A stretch of DNA of 64,000 bases from Prochlorococcus sp. scB245a_520K10 (GCA_000634515.1 JFNU01000202.1:248001-312000), one strand, 5' to 3'. Positions 38,731 to 49,182 are shown, numbered from the stretch's first letter. The notes: generated by a model not told the origin, from the sequence alone. A program made the numbers and translations.

Positions 38731-41634
38731 TTATTTGAGAACTTTTTTAAGATATTTTGCTGTATGGCTTGTAGGGTGTTTTGCTACATCTTCAGGAATT
38801 CCCTCTGCGATAATTTCACCGCCTTTATCTCCTCCGTCAGGTCCTAAATCTATGATCCAATCAGAGCATCTAATTACGTCTAAGTTATGTTCGATAACAA
38901 CTACAGAATTCCCTTTATCTACCAAACGTTGTATAACATCCATTAGTTTATGAACATCATAAAAACTGAGACCTGTAGTTGGTTCATCAATTAAATATAA
39001 AGTTTTTCCAGTAGCTCTTTTAGATAATTCTGTAGCTAACTTAACTCTTTGAGCCTCTCCGCCAGATAGTGTAGGGGCAGGTTGACCTAATTTGACATAT
39101 CCTAAGCCAACATCTACTAATGTAGATAATCTATCAGCAGCTTGAGGTATGGCAGAAAAAGTTTCTGCGGCTTGTTCAACAGTCATTTCCAAAACATCAG
39201 ATATATTAAAACCTTTGTATTTAACTTGAAGAGTTTCCCTGTTAAAGCGAGCTCCTTTGCATACTTCACATTGAACATAAACATCAGGTAAAAAATTCAT
39301 TTCTATGACATTAACTCCCTGGCCTTTACAAGCTTCGCATCTTCCTCCTTTAACATTAAAACTAAACTGACCAGCCTGATAACCCCTTGCTTTTGCTTCC
39401 ACAGTGGCAGTAAATATTTGCCTTATAGGATCAAAAGCACCTGTATATGTGGCAGGGTTGGATCTTGGTGTTCTTCCTATTGGAGATTGATCAATAACGA
39501 TAACTTTATCTATTGCCTTTATACCTTTTAACTCTTCTACTCCTTGAGGAAAAGGAACTTTTAATCCTAAAGAATGACACAAAGCAGGGTGAAGCAATTC
39601 ATTTATCAAAGTACTTTTCCCGCTGCCGCTAACACCAGTTACAGAGACTAATCTTCCTAATGGAAATTCTACAGATATATTCTTTAAATTATTTTTTGAG
39701 CAATTATTTAAAATTAAACTCTTTTTAACTGATGATCTACGTTCTTTTGGAGTAGGAATCGACTTCCTACCACTGAGATAAGCCCCAGTTAATGACCTCT
39801 CTGATTTTAAGACATCTTGATATGATCCTTTAGCAATAATTTCCCCACCGTAAACACCTGCACCAGGACCTATATCTACTAGATAATCTGCAGATTTCAT
39901 AGTATCTTCGTCATGTTCAACAACAACTAAAGTATTACCAAGGTCTCTTAAGCTTTTTAATGTTTCTAATAATCTGTCATTATCTCTCTGATGTAAACCA
40001 ATACTGGGTTCATCTAATACATATAGAACACCAGTAAGGCCTGCGCCTATTTGCGTAGCCAATCTAATACGCTGAGCTTCTCCACCAGACAAAGTCATAG
40101 CTGGTCTATCTAAAGTTAAATAATCTAGACCAACATTAATTAAAAACTTTAAACGTAAACGAATCTCTTTTAAAACCAATTCACCTATCTGCTTTTGTTT
40201 TTCTGATAAAGATATATTTTCCTTTTTAGTCTTACCTAATCCCATGATGCGCTCTATATGAGTTAAGGTTTCAGAAACGCTTATAGAAGTTAAATCAGTA
40301 ATATTGTATGGACCAATTCTAACTGCCAATGCCTCGGGTCTTAATCTTTTTCCAGAACATGTCTTACAAGGAACTAATTCTTGGTACTTTTCTAATTTTT
40401 GTTTAACTGATTCTCCATTTGCTTCATTCAGTTGTCTTTCTAAGATTGGTAAAATTCCTTCAAAGGGTCTTTCAAAACCACTAGAAGTTTTAAAACGACT
40501 ATCAGCTTGAATTAATATTGGTTTATCTGATCCTAAAAGTAGAACTTTTTTTTGCAAATCACTTAAATCTTTCCAAGGAGTTTTTAATTCAAAGCCATAA
40601 GCTTGTCCTACAGAATAAAGTAAAGAAAAGTAATAAGTATTATCTTTTTCGCTCCAAGGCGCTATTGCAGCATAAACCGGTAATGTTTTATCTGGGATAA
40701 CTCTATCCGCAGTAAATTTTTTTAAATAACCAATACCATGACAGTCTGGACAAGCTCCATATGGGCTATTAAAGGAAAATAATCGTGGAGATAGTTCATC
40801 TACAATTGAACCATGAACAGGACATGCATAATTTTCTGAATAAAGTTTTTCTCTCTCTAGGTTAGGAGGTAATGTTTCTCCTTTTTTTGGAACAACTTCT
40901 ACTACTGCTAAACCATCGCCTCTTTTGAGGCAAGTTTGGAGAGAATCATTTAATCTTTCTTGTATTCCTTCTCTTGCAATTAATCTATCAACTACTACCT
41001 CAATAGTATGAATTTGATTTTTATCTAATTCAATACTATCAGCAAGTTCTCTTACCTCGCCGTTGATTCTAACTCTAGCGAATCCCTCAGCAGCTAATCC
41101 ACTTATTAATTTTGTATGTGTTCCTTTCTTCCCTCTTACAACAGGAGCCAACAATTGATATCTTGTTCCTTCTGGCAATAGAAGAATTTGATCAACCATT
41201 TCATCAATTGTTTGAGGCGAAATTGGAATCCCACAGTGATGACAATGTGGTTCGCCAGCACGACCAAACAACAATCTTAGATAATCTTGTATCTCTGTTA
41301 CGGTTCCAACTGTTGATCGAGGATTATGACTTGTAGATTTTTGATCAATTGAAATAGCTGGTGATAAACCCTCAATATTGTCAACATCTGGTTTATCTAC
41401 TTGACCTAAAAATTGTCTTGCATATGCCGAAAGACTCTCAACATATCTTCTTTGACCTTCAGCAAAAATTGTATCAAAAGCTAAAGAACTTTTACCGCTT
41501 CCACTAACACCTGTAAAAACTATAAATTTATTCCTAGGTAGAGAAAGGTTAATATTTTTTAAATTATGCTGACGAGCTCCTCTGATATTAATTGAATTAT
41601 CTTCTTCAAAAGTATTATTAATCTTTTTAACCAT
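38731..41634 (-). CDS. uvrA: UvrABC excinuclease subunit A
   Basis: A 967-residue UvrA, the damage-recognition ATPase of nucleotide excision repair. Two ABC modules are visible: the first with FTGVSGSGKSSLAFDT, the second with VTGVSGSGKSTLINELL, each with a later LSGGEAQR signature. Zinc modules with CxxC pairs (HCHHCG, CPVHG...CPDCHGIG, CEACKGQG...CEVCKGARF) are in place. Length is standard. It lies 52 bases downstream of recN on the same strand, so the two repair genes may share a transcript. Confidence 0.97.
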   Translation of the reverse strand: MVKKINNTFEEDNSINIRGARQHNLKNINLSLPRNKFIVFTGVSGSGKSSLAFDTIFAEGQRRYVESLSAYARQFLGQVDKPDVDNIEGLSPAISIDQKSTSHNPRSTVGTVTEIQDYLRLLFGRAGEPHCHHCGIPISPQTIDEMVDQILLLPEGTRYQLLAPVVRGKKGTHTKLISGLAAEGFARVRINGEVRELADSIELDKNQIHTIEVVVDRLIAREGIQERLNDSLQTCLKRGDGLAVVEVVPKKGETLPPNLEREKLYSENYACPVHGSIVDELSPRLFSFNSPYGACPDCHGIGYLKKFTADRVIPDKTLPVYAAIAPWSEKDNTYYFSLLYSVGQAYGFELKTPWKDLSDLQKKVLLLGSDKPILIQADSRFKTSSGFERPFEGILPILERQLNEANGESVKQKLEKYQELVPCKTCSGKRLRPEALAVRIGPYNITDLTSISVSETLTHIERIMGLGKTKKENISLSEKQKQIGELVLKEIRLRLKFLINVGLDYLTLDRPAMTLSGGEAQRIRLATQIGAGLTGVLYVLDEPSIGLHQRDNDRLLETLKSLRDLGNTLVVVEHDEDTMKSADYLVDIGPGAGVYGGEIIAKGSYQDVLKSERSLTGAYLSGRKSIPTPKERRSSVKKSLILNNCSKNNLKNISVEFPLGRLVSVTGVSGSGKSTLINELLHPALCHSLGLKVPFPQGVEELKGIKAIDKVIVIDQSPIGRTPRSNPATYTGAFDPIRQIFTATVEAKARGYQAGQFSFNVKGGRCEACKGQGVNVIEMNFLPDVYVQCEVCKGARFNRETLQVKYKGFNISDVLEMTVEQAAETFSAIPQAADRLSTLVDVGLGYVKLGQPAPTLSGGEAQRVKLATELSKRATGKTLYLIDEPTTGLSFYDVHKLMDVIQRLVDKGNSVVVIEHNLDVIRCSDWIIDLGPDGGDKGGEIIAEGIPEDVAKHPTSHTAKYLKKVLK

Positions 41635-41686
41635 GTTAAATCTTTCTATGGTTTAAAAAAGATATTATAGAGGAATTTTTTCTGTT

Positions 41687-43366
41687 TTATGCAGCTGCTC
41701 GATCGAGAAGTCTAGAAGCGTAATCATTTGCTTCGCTAGAACCTCCCCCAATCAGTTCAATTAATTCATTTTTTCTTTCTCTTTTTGTCGATAATTTTGA
41801 TATGGAAGTATAAGTTATTCCATCTATTACATTTTTATACACCTTAAAGTGAGCGCATCCCCCAGCAGCTAAAAAAGGCTGATGTGTAATACATAAAACC
41901 TGTTGCTCTTTAGATATTTCTTTAATTAGTTCTACCAAAGCAGATAAAGATTTGCCACTTAAACCATTATCAATTTCGTCTAAAAAGAAAGTATTAGGTT
42001 TTTTAAAAATACTAGATTTAATCGCCAATAAGAATCTTGACATTTCTCCACCAGAAATAACACTTGATAAAGGAGCTAGCCTCTGATCAGGATTAGCAGA
42101 AAATAAAAATTGTATATCATCAATACCATCACCAGAGGGCTTACATTCGGAAAATTGAATTAAAAAATTTGCATTTTCTAATCCTAAATCCCTTAAAATG
42201 GAGATTACTGAATCCTGTAACTGTTTAGCAATTTTTTTTCTTTCAATAGACTTAGTGAGAAATAAAGAATTTAACTTACTTTGTAAGTTTTTAAATTGAT
42301 TTTCCATATTACGAATTTCATTATCTTGATCGCTTTCTAAATAATATGCCCTTAATTGATTTCGCTTTTCAATAAGTTGAGGTAAATCCAATGAAAAATT
42401 TCTTTCCAAGTTTTTTAAAAAAAATAATCTTTTTTGTATCTCTGATAGATTTGATTCATTATTATCTATATCTTGTATATACGAGCTTAAAGCGAAAATT
42501 AAATCTTCAACATAAGTTTGGATATGTAATAAATTTTCTCTAAACTTATGAATTTTTAAATCAAAATCTGCTGTTTTATTTAAATTTTTTATGGATTGAT
42601 TTATCAATGAAGCAACTGATGGTTCATCGTGACTGAAATTATTTAAGTTATCTAAAGATGATTGAATTGAATTATTAATTTCGAGATTATTTACAAGTTT
42701 ATTTTCCAATAACTCTAATTCTAAGATTTCATCATTGGAATCTAAGTTAGCTTCCTCTAAAGTCTTCAAGATCTGTTTGATTACAAAGTTATTTTCTTCT
42801 TTCTTACTTGAGGATTCTATTTTTTCAGTAATTAATCCTTTTAAAATCTGACTTTCCCCCCATATATTTTTAATCTTTGCACTATTGTCTCTAAATTCTT
42901 GCGAACATAAATCATCAATAATTAATCTTCTCTGATCTTGAGAATCAAATATAAAAGTATCAGATTGACCTGCAAAATCTATTAATAATCTTCCAAGGTC
43001 TTCTAAAGATTTTTTATTAATTGATAAATTGTTTAGGCTATATTTAGATAAAACTTTATTCTTTTTTCTATAGGATATTCTTTTAATAATTAGTTCTGAA
43101 GAAGTATTTTTAAAACCATTACTAGTTAGCCAGTTCTTAATTTGAAAAGAACAAGAAAACTTTGCCTCGATAATACAATTATCTTTTCCTGGACGTATTA
43201 AGTGCTTTAAAGGTATATTAGTTCCACCAAATAAAACATTTAAGGAATCTAAAATCAACGATTTTCCCGAACCAGAATCCCCAGTAATGATATTCAAACC
43301 TTTTTCAAAATTAATTTCTATAATTTCTATTAGGGCAATATTTTCTAACTTTAATCGTACTAGCAT
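41687..43366 (-). CDS. recN: DNA repair protein RecN
   Basis: A 559-residue SMC-like repair ATPase acting on double-strand breaks. The N-terminal Walker A is ITGDSGSGKSLILDSL, the middle is a long coiled coil (about residues 150-360), and the C-terminal half has the ABC signature SVISGGEMSRFLLA and Walker B FFLDEIDNGLSG, with VLCITHQPFLA after it. The layout is the family standard. It precedes uvrA and diverges from the ABC1-kinase gene, with 68 bases between starts. I see no clear LexA-type operator in that gap. Confidence 0.95.
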   Translation of the reverse strand: MLVRLKLENIALIEIIEINFEKGLNIITGDSGSGKSLILDSLNVLFGGTNIPLKHLIRPGKDNCIIEAKFSCSFQIKNWLTSNGFKNTSSELIIKRISYRKKNKVLSKYSLNNLSINKKSLEDLGRLLIDFAGQSDTFIFDSQDQRRLIIDDLCSQEFRDNSAKIKNIWGESQILKGLITEKIESSSKKEENNFVIKQILKTLEEANLDSNDEILELELLENKLVNNLEINNSIQSSLDNLNNFSHDEPSVASLINQSIKNLNKTADFDLKIHKFRENLLHIQTYVEDLIFALSSYIQDIDNNESNLSEIQKRLFFLKNLERNFSLDLPQLIEKRNQLRAYYLESDQDNEIRNMENQFKNLQSKLNSLFLTKSIERKKIAKQLQDSVISILRDLGLENANFLIQFSECKPSGDGIDDIQFLFSANPDQRLAPLSSVISGGEMSRFLLAIKSSIFKKPNTFFLDEIDNGLSGKSLSALVELIKEISKEQQVLCITHQPFLAAGGCAHFKVYKNVIDGITYTSISKLSTKRERKNELIELIGGGSSEANDYASRLLDRAAA

Positions 43367-43434
43367 GATAAAACTTCCTTATAAAAAAATTAACTTCTTT
43401 TTTAGAAAAATAAAGGTTTTAAATATATAAAGTT

Positions 43435-45291
43435 ATGAAAGAAGATTTTACTGATTTTATTGAAGTATCTGGCCTGTTGGAATATGATCCAGATACAATA
43501 TCAAAAATTTACAAAAAAAACCCTAAAAGGCTTTTAAAAAGACTTTGGCAAACACTTATTCCTATTTTTGCTTATATATTTTCTGTTGGTTGGGATAAAT
43601 TAACTGGAAGACTGAAGAATGAAGCCAAAGCAAGATTTAGGGCAAAGGAATTAACAAATTTATTAGTAGAACTTGGGCCAGCATTTGTTAAAGCAGGACA
43701 AGCTTTATCAACAAGACCAGATATTATTCCAGGGATACTGCTTGAAGAATTATCTGAATTGCAAGATCAACTTCCAGGCTTTGACGGAGATAAAGCTATG
43801 GAATTAATAGAAGAAGATTTAGGGTCCAGAATAGATGAAATTTTTTTAGAAATTGATAAACAGCCTATTTCTGCAGCTTCTTTGGGACAAGTACATAAAG
43901 CCAAACTAAAGAATGAGGAAGTTGTTGCAGTTAAAGTACAACGACCAGGTTTAAGAGAACAAATTACTTTAGATCTTTACATTGTAAGAAATATTGCTTA
44001 TTGGCTTAAAAATAATATTGGATTGATAAGAAGCGATCTCGTTGCATTAATTGATGAATTAGGGAAAAGGGTTTTTGAAGAAATGGATTATTTAAATGAA
44101 GCCGAAAATGCTGAAAAATTTAGAAATATGCATAAACATAACCAAATGATTGCGGTGCCAAAGATATATAAAGAAATAACTTCAAGAAGAGTCTTAACTA
44201 TGGAATGGATCGATGGTACAAAATTAACCAATTTAGAAGATGTAAAAAAATTAGGTATCGATCCAGATAAAATGATTGACATTGGAGTGCAATGCAGTTT
44301 AGAACAACTTTTAGAGCATGGTTTTTTTCATGCTGACCCTCATCCAGGAAATTTATTAGCTCTGAAAGATGGAAGACTATGTTATCTAGATTTTGGAATG
44401 ATGAGTGAGGTTTCCAGAGACTCTAGGTCTGGTTTAATACAAGCAGTTGTACATTTGGTGAATAAAAACTTCGATAAACTTTCTCAAGATTTCGTAAAAT
44501 TAGGGTTCTTATCAGAAGAAGTAAATCTAGAACCAATAGTTCCAGCATTTCAAGATGTTTTTATTAACGCGGTTGAACAAGGTGTTTCAAAAATGGATTT
44601 CAAAAGCGTTACAGACGATATGTCTGGTGTGATGTATAAATTCCCATTTAGATTGCCTCCATATTACGCGCTTATAATTAGGTCATTACTTACATTAGAA
44701 GGAATTGCTTTAAGCGTAGACCCAAACTTTAAAATACTAGGTGCAGCTTATCCATATTTCGCGAGAAGGTTGATGGAAGATCCTGATCCACAATTAAGAG
44801 AAAGCTTGAAAGAAATGCTTTTTGATAATAAAAAATTTAAATGGGACCGCTTAGAAGATTTATTATCTAATGCCGCAAAACAAACAAATCTCGATTTAGA
44901 AAAACTTTTGGATGAAGTTATGAATCTTCTTTTTTCTTCAAAAGGAGGATTTCTCAGAAATGAAATAATTGAAGGATTAACAAACCAAATAGATTTATTT
45001 AGTCTGAGAATATTAAAAAATTTAAATAACTACCTTCCAAACTCCATCAAATTAAATACAACAGATGAAACCAACAATTTAAATGACCTTATAATACAAA
45101 TAGAGCCATTAAGAAACTTTTTTGAAATTGTACAAAAAGTTCCTGGCTATTCAATTGATATTTTCATAAAAAGAGTTCCTCGAGTTATAAATGAACCTTA
45201 TACAAAAGAAATGGGTATAAAAATTGCAAAAAAGGTAACAGAAAAAGGAGTTGTTAGACTTGTAAAAATTGCTGCTGGGGCAAATATTTGA
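43435..45291 (+). CDS. ABC1/UbiB-family atypical kinase
   Basis: A 618-residue atypical kinase-like protein of the ABC1/ADCK/UbiB group. The KxGQ motif is FVKAGQALSTRPD, the Ala-rich nucleotide loop is AASLGQVHKA, the phosphate-anchoring Lys sits in VAVKVQRPG, and the catalytic region has HADPHPGNLL and YLDFGMM. Members support plastoquinone/ubiquinone or tocopherol metabolism, often as ATPases; the partner here is unknown. A C-terminal helical stretch is present. A DUF1400 gene begins one base after its stop, and both are likely co-transcribed with thrC. Confidence 0.92.
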   Translation: MKEDFTDFIEVSGLLEYDPDTISKIYKKNPKRLLKRLWQTLIPIFAYIFSVGWDKLTGRLKNEAKARFRAKELTNLLVELGPAFVKAGQALSTRPDIIPGILLEELSELQDQLPGFDGDKAMELIEEDLGSRIDEIFLEIDKQPISAASLGQVHKAKLKNEEVVAVKVQRPGLREQITLDLYIVRNIAYWLKNNIGLIRSDLVALIDELGKRVFEEMDYLNEAENAEKFRNMHKHNQMIAVPKIYKEITSRRVLTMEWIDGTKLTNLEDVKKLGIDPDKMIDIGVQCSLEQLLEHGFFHADPHPGNLLALKDGRLCYLDFGMMSEVSRDSRSGLIQAVVHLVNKNFDKLSQDFVKLGFLSEEVNLEPIVPAFQDVFINAVEQGVSKMDFKSVTDDMSGVMYKFPFRLPPYYALIIRSLLTLEGIALSVDPNFKILGAAYPYFARRLMEDPDPQLRESLKEMLFDNKKFKWDRLEDLLSNAAKQTNLDLEKLLDEVMNLLFSSKGGFLRNEIIEGLTNQIDLFSLRILKNLNNYLPNSIKLNTTDETNNLNDLIIQIEPLRNFFEIVQKVPGYSIDIFIKRVPRVINEPYTKEMGIKIAKKVTEKGVVRLVKIAAGANI

Positions 45292-45292
45292 A

Positions 45293-45865
45293 ATGAAGTT
45301 AAATAAATTTTTAATAGTTAAAATAATTTTCATATTTATTAGTTCTCAATTAATTTTTAATGTTTCAAAAGTTAAAGCTGCTGAAGAAATTAAAATTGTA
45401 TACAGCCTATTTTCTAGAACCATTAAAGTAAGTTCATTAAAAAAATTTGCTGAAGAAGGTAATTCAACAAAAAAACTTAAAAAAATTTTAAGAGCGACAG
45501 GTTCTCCTGATAAGGAAATTAGATCAGTATTAAATAAAAAATTTGAAATCCCGATTATAATTGCAAGCAAATTATTATATTCAGAAATAGGTAATATTTT
45601 TCTAACAAGACTTTCATATATTATTCATCCCCCTAAAGCAGATGACGAAAGAACCGGTATGTTAGCCCTTAGAGCAAGTGTAGTTCAAGGTATTAAGATA
45701 GGAAATGGAAAAATAAATCTTATAAATTTTTTTGAAGGATATCCAACTAAAACTGTTATTTTAGATGTCAATGCTTTGAGCAAAGTTATGAATAAAGTAG
45801 AATCAATTTCAGAATTATTAGATTTTTTTACAAATTCACCCTTAGAAAAAATTAAAACAAATTAA
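45293..45865 (+). CDS. DUF1400 protein, exported, without hydrolase domain
   Basis: A 190-residue protein. An N-terminal signal-peptide-like segment (KFLIVKIIFIFISS, followed by VKAAEE) suggests export. The remainder, AEEIKIVYSLFSRTIKVSSLKKFAEEG ... LLYSEIGNIFLTRL ... GMLALRASVV ... FEGYPTKTVILD, matches the DUF1400 domain that in other cyanobacteria precedes an alpha/beta hydrolase. Here the protein ends after DUF1400 and no hydrolase domain follows. The frame could be extended upstream to 45269, but the ATG at 45293, one base after the kinase gene, gives a clean signal peptide. Function is unknown. Confidence 0.8.
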   Translation: MKLNKFLIVKIIFIFISSQLIFNVSKVKAAEEIKIVYSLFSRTIKVSSLKKFAEEGNSTKKLKKILRATGSPDKEIRSVLNKKFEIPIIIASKLLYSEIGNIFLTRLSYIIHPPKADDERTGMLALRASVVQGIKIGNGKINLINFFEGYPTKTVILDVNALSKVMNKVESISELLDFFTNSPLEKIKTN

Positions 45866-45871
45866 ACAATT

Positions 45872-46975
45872 ATGGTGCTATTAAATAAAATCAAAAATAA
45901 ACTGGGTATTAACTATAGAAAAAAAAGATGGCCGGGTTTAATCGAAGCTTACAAACAATATCTTCCAGTTACGAAAAAAACTCCTATTATCTCGCTAAAT
46001 GAAGGAAATACACCATTAATTCTCAGTGACTCACTTGGCAAATTAATTGGAAATGGAACAAAAGTTTTTTTAAAATATGATGGTCTAAATCCTACAGGAT
46101 CTTTTAAAGATCGAGGGATGACTATGGCTATTAGCAAAGCAAAAGAAGAAGGTCGTGAAGCAGTTATTTGTGCAAGCACTGGAAACACCTCTGCTGCTGC
46201 TGCTGCATATGCTTCTAGGGGAGGATTAAAACCGTATGTTTTAATCCCAGAGGGATTTGTCGCACAAGGAAAGCTCGCACAAGCTTTAATGTATGGAGCT
46301 GAAATCATATCAATAAATGGAAACTTTGATAAAGCTCTAGAAATTGTAAGGGATTTATCTTCAGAACATCCAATAGAACTTGTTAATTCTGTTAATCCAT
46401 ATCGAATACAAGGCCAAAAAACAGCCGCCTTTGAAATTGTTGACGACTTAGGTTTTGCTCCTGATTGGCTGTGTATTCCAATGGGAAATGCGGGAAATAT
46501 AACTGCTTATTGGTTAGGTTTTAAAGAATATTCAAAAATAAAAAGAAATTTGCAATTACCAACTATGATGGGCTTTCAATCTGAAGGATCGGCCCCATTA
46601 GTAAAAAATATAATTGTTAAAGACCCTGAGACAATTGCAACTGCAATAAGAATCGGAAATCCCGTTAATAGAGAAAAGGCAAAGAAAGTAAAAAAAGAAA
46701 GTAAAGGAGATTTTCAATCAGTTACAGATGAAGAAATAATTAATGCTTATAAGATCCTTGCAAAAGAGGGAGTATTTTGTGAACCTGCCAGTGCTGCTTC
46801 TGTTGCTGGACTCATAAAAAATAAAAATAGAATTCAAAAAGGGTCAAAAATCGTTTGCGTCCTTACTGGAAATGGATTAAAAGATCCTGATTGCGCGATT
46901 AAAAATAATGATGCTATTTTCAGGAAAAACATTGAGCCTTCGTTAAAAAATATAACCAAAATCTTAGGATATTAA
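45872..46975 (+). CDS. thrC: Threonine synthase
   Basis: A 367-residue PLP enzyme that makes threonine from O-phosphohomoserine. The PLP-lysine segment [17 protein letters not shown] and the following [18 protein letters not shown] are diagnostic; the phosphate-binding [13 protein letters not shown] and the C-terminal [11 protein letters not shown] are also present. It is the short type typical of many bacteria and cyanobacteria. It starts six bases after the DUF1400 gene. Its stop is the last coding base before the 337-base gap that probably contains the replication origin. Confidence 0.96.
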   Translation: MVLLNKIKNKLGINYRKKRWPGLIEAYKQYLPVTKKTPIISLNEGNTPLILSDSLGKLIGNGTKVFLKYDGLNPTGSFKDRGMTMAISKAKEEGREAVICASTGNTSAAAAAYASRGGLKPYVLIPEGFVAQGKLAQALMYGAEIISINGNFDKALEIVRDLSSEHPIELVNSVNPYRIQGQKTAAFEIVDDLGFAPDWLCIPMGNAGNITAYWLGFKEYSKIKRNLQLPTMMGFQSEGSAPLVKNIIVKDPETIATAIRIGNPVNREKAKKVKKESKGDFQSVTDEEIINAYKILAKEGVFCEPASAASVAGLIKNKNRIQKGSKIVCVLTGNGLKDPDCAIKNNDAIFRKNIEPSLKNITKILGY

Positions 46976-47312
46976 CATCCAAAAAAATTAGTGTCTGTGG
47001 AAATCAGTTATAAACAAGCTTAAATTGTTGAAAAACAAACTAAAAGTAATTCGTTTTGTTAATTAAAGAAAGAACTATTTTAAAAATTGGACTTTATTCA
47101 ACAAATAAAAAATTTTTTCCACCTTTTTAAATATTTAAAAACAAAGTAATGTAGGTTGTTAAATTAAGAATTCCACAATTTCCACAATTACTACTACTAC
47201 TAAATCATTTTATTTTTATTTACTTTTTATATTAGAAGAGTAAATAAAATAAGTTATTGAATTTAATTTACGAAAAAAGTATATTGTATTTGTAAAAAAG
47301 TTCCAAAGTCCG
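46976..47312. other. Candidate chromosomal replication origin (oriC)
   Basis: The only gap longer than 300 bases in the window, directly upstream of dnaN. It contains four DnaA-box-like nonamers related to the cyanobacterial TTTTCCACA form: TGTGGAAAT at 46996-47004 (reverse of ATTTCCACA), TTTTCCACC at 47115-47123, AATTCCACA at 47169-47177 and ATTTCCACA at 47178-47186, the last two head-to-tail. Very AT-rich stretches flank them, as for an unwinding element. Base composition of the plus strand also changes across this point. No ORF or RNA gene is evident in the gap. Confidence 0.7.
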
Positions 47313-48470
47313 ATGGAGATCATTTGTAATCAAAATGAGTTAAATAATGCTATTCAGTTAGTCAATAAAGCAGTATCTTCAAGACCAACTCATCCAATTC
47401 TTGCAAATATACTTTTAACAGCTGATCAAGGGACAAATAAAATCAGCTTAACGGGATTTGATCTCAATTTAGGAATTCAAACTTCTTTCGATGGAACTGT
47501 TACAAATAGCGGGGCTATTACAATACCATCAAAACTTTTATCAGAAATAGTTAACAAATTACCCAGTGAAACTCCTGTTTCCTTAGAAGTAGATGATAAT
47601 TCTGAAAGTATTTTAATTAGAAGTGATAGAGGTTCCTTTAATATTAAGGGTATTCCCTCTGATGATTATCCAAACTTGCCATTTGTTGAAAGTGGAACTT
47701 CTTTAAATATTGACCCTAGTTCTTTTTTAAAATCTTTAAAATCTACTATTTTTGCTAGTAGTAATGATGATTCAAAGCAATTACTTACAGGAGTTAATTT
47801 TACGTTTAAACAAAATTATTTAGAATCTGCTTCCACAGATGGTCATAGATTGGCTGTAGCGTTAATAGGTAACGAAGAATTTAATGAAAATAAAGATAAC
47901 TCACTTTTTAATGAAGGTAATCTATCAGTAACTATTCCAACAAGATCATTAAGAGAAATTGAAAAACTAGTTTCTTTAAAAAGTTCAGAAAAATCAATAA
48001 AGCTTTTTTACGATAAGGGTCAGGTAGTTTTTATTTCTTCTAATCAAATAATTACAACTAGAACTCTCGAAGGTACCTATCCGAATTATTCACAATTAAT
48101 TCCTGATAATTTTTCTAAGATTTTTAATTTTAATACTAAAAGATTAATTGACGCATTAGAAAGAATTGCTGTTTTGGCAGATCAGCAGAGTAATGTTGTG
48201 AAGATTAAATTAGACGATAAAGATTCAGCTTCAATTAGTGCAGATGCACAAGATATTGGAAATGCTAACGAAACCATACCTGTTTCATACTCTGGGGAAA
48301 ATTTTGATATTGCATTTAATGTTAGATATCTCTTAGAAGGTTTAAGAGTTATTTCTTCAGAAAATGTACTTTTAAAATGTAATCTTTCAACTACTCCAGC
48401 TGTTTTTGTACCAGAAGATAATCTGAATTCTTTTACTTATTTAGTTATGCCTGTACAGGTTCGTTCCTAA
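47313..48470 (+). CDS. dnaN: DNA polymerase III beta subunit (sliding clamp)
   Basis: A 385-residue sliding clamp that tethers the polymerase to DNA. The N-terminal MEIICNQNELNNAI, the first-domain HPILANILL, the middle GVNFTF and STDGHRLAVA segments, and the C-terminal YLVMPVQVRS are typical of bacterial DnaN. Three repeating clamp domains of about 120 residues fit the length. It follows the candidate origin directly; dnaA is not next to it, which is normal for this lineage. A PRC-barrel-like gene follows one base after the stop. Confidence 0.97.
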   Translation: MEIICNQNELNNAIQLVNKAVSSRPTHPILANILLTADQGTNKISLTGFDLNLGIQTSFDGTVTNSGAITIPSKLLSEIVNKLPSETPVSLEVDDNSESILIRSDRGSFNIKGIPSDDYPNLPFVESGTSLNIDPSSFLKSLKSTIFASSNDDSKQLLTGVNFTFKQNYLESASTDGHRLAVALIGNEEFNENKDNSLFNEGNLSVTIPTRSLREIEKLVSLKSSEKSIKLFYDKGQVVFISSNQIITTRTLEGTYPNYSQLIPDNFSKIFNFNTKRLIDALERIAVLADQQSNVVKIKLDDKDSASISADAQDIGNANETIPVSYSGENFDIAFNVRYLLEGLRVISSENVLLKCNLSTTPAVFVPEDNLNSFTYLVMPVQVRS

Positions 48471-48471
48471 T

Positions 48472-49179
48472 TTGAAATTACCTAAAGAAATTTTATTAAG
48501 TGAATTACTAAATTACAGTGTTAAGGGAAATTTGGCTCTTAATTACGGAAATGGTGAAAATGTTTGGATGCATCCTCCAGTGCATCGAATTTTAGGATGG
48601 TACTCTCGTCCTTCAAATTTTGATTTAAAACGTAATGTTTGGCGATTAAATCAAATTAGTCAAATAATAGATAATGAAATTTATGTAAAAGGCGAGCCAG
48701 CTATTTCTGATTTGGCAACTTTAAATAGGTTCCCAACTTTAATAGAAGCTAATCTTATAAATATTAATGGTTCAAAAATAGGAGTTATTGCTGATTTTTT
48801 ATTCGAAATAAAAACGGGGAAAATTAAATATTATTTAGTTTCTCGATCTAATCCTAAAATTCCAGGTTCTAGCAGATGGAAATTAAATATTGAAAATATT
48901 AATGATCAACAACCAGGTTTAGTTTTTTGTGAAAGTAGTTCTTTAGATGATTTATTTTTAATAAAATCAAGTTTTAAAAATGAATTTTTGCAAAAAGGAA
49001 AAAAAATTTTTACTAGATTTGATGATATGAAAAATATTGCAGCTAATAGATTAGAGGATTGGCTTGAAGAAGATGAAGATATAAACCAAAAGTTAGATTT
49101 AGAAGAAGAAAGTTTTTATAATGATGATAGTACATCAAGATCTTTTAGTGATAAAAAAGAAGATGACCCTTGGATTTAA
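48472..49179 (+). CDS. PRC-barrel-like protein, hypothetical
   Basis: A 235-residue protein starting with TTG one base after dnaN; no ATG is available in frame nearby. The first half (LSELLNYSVKGNL...) and a later repeat (EANLININGSKIGVIADFLFEIKTGKIKYYLVSRSNPK) look like two PRC-barrel domains, small beta barrels used in RNA processing and in photosynthetic reaction centres. The C-terminal about 50 residues are acidic and probably disordered. It is followed four bases later by purL. Function is unknown; the domain call is by pattern. Confidence 0.72.
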   Translation: MKLPKEILLSELLNYSVKGNLALNYGNGENVWMHPPVHRILGWYSRPSNFDLKRNVWRLNQISQIIDNEIYVKGEPAISDLATLNRFPTLIEANLININGSKIGVIADFLFEIKTGKIKYYLVSRSNPKIPGSSRWKLNIENINDQQPGLVFCESSSLDDLFLIKSSFKNEFLQKGKKIFTRFDDMKNIAANRLEDWLEEDEDINQKLDLEEESFYNDDSTSRSFSDKKEDDPWI

Positions 49180-49182
49180 AGA

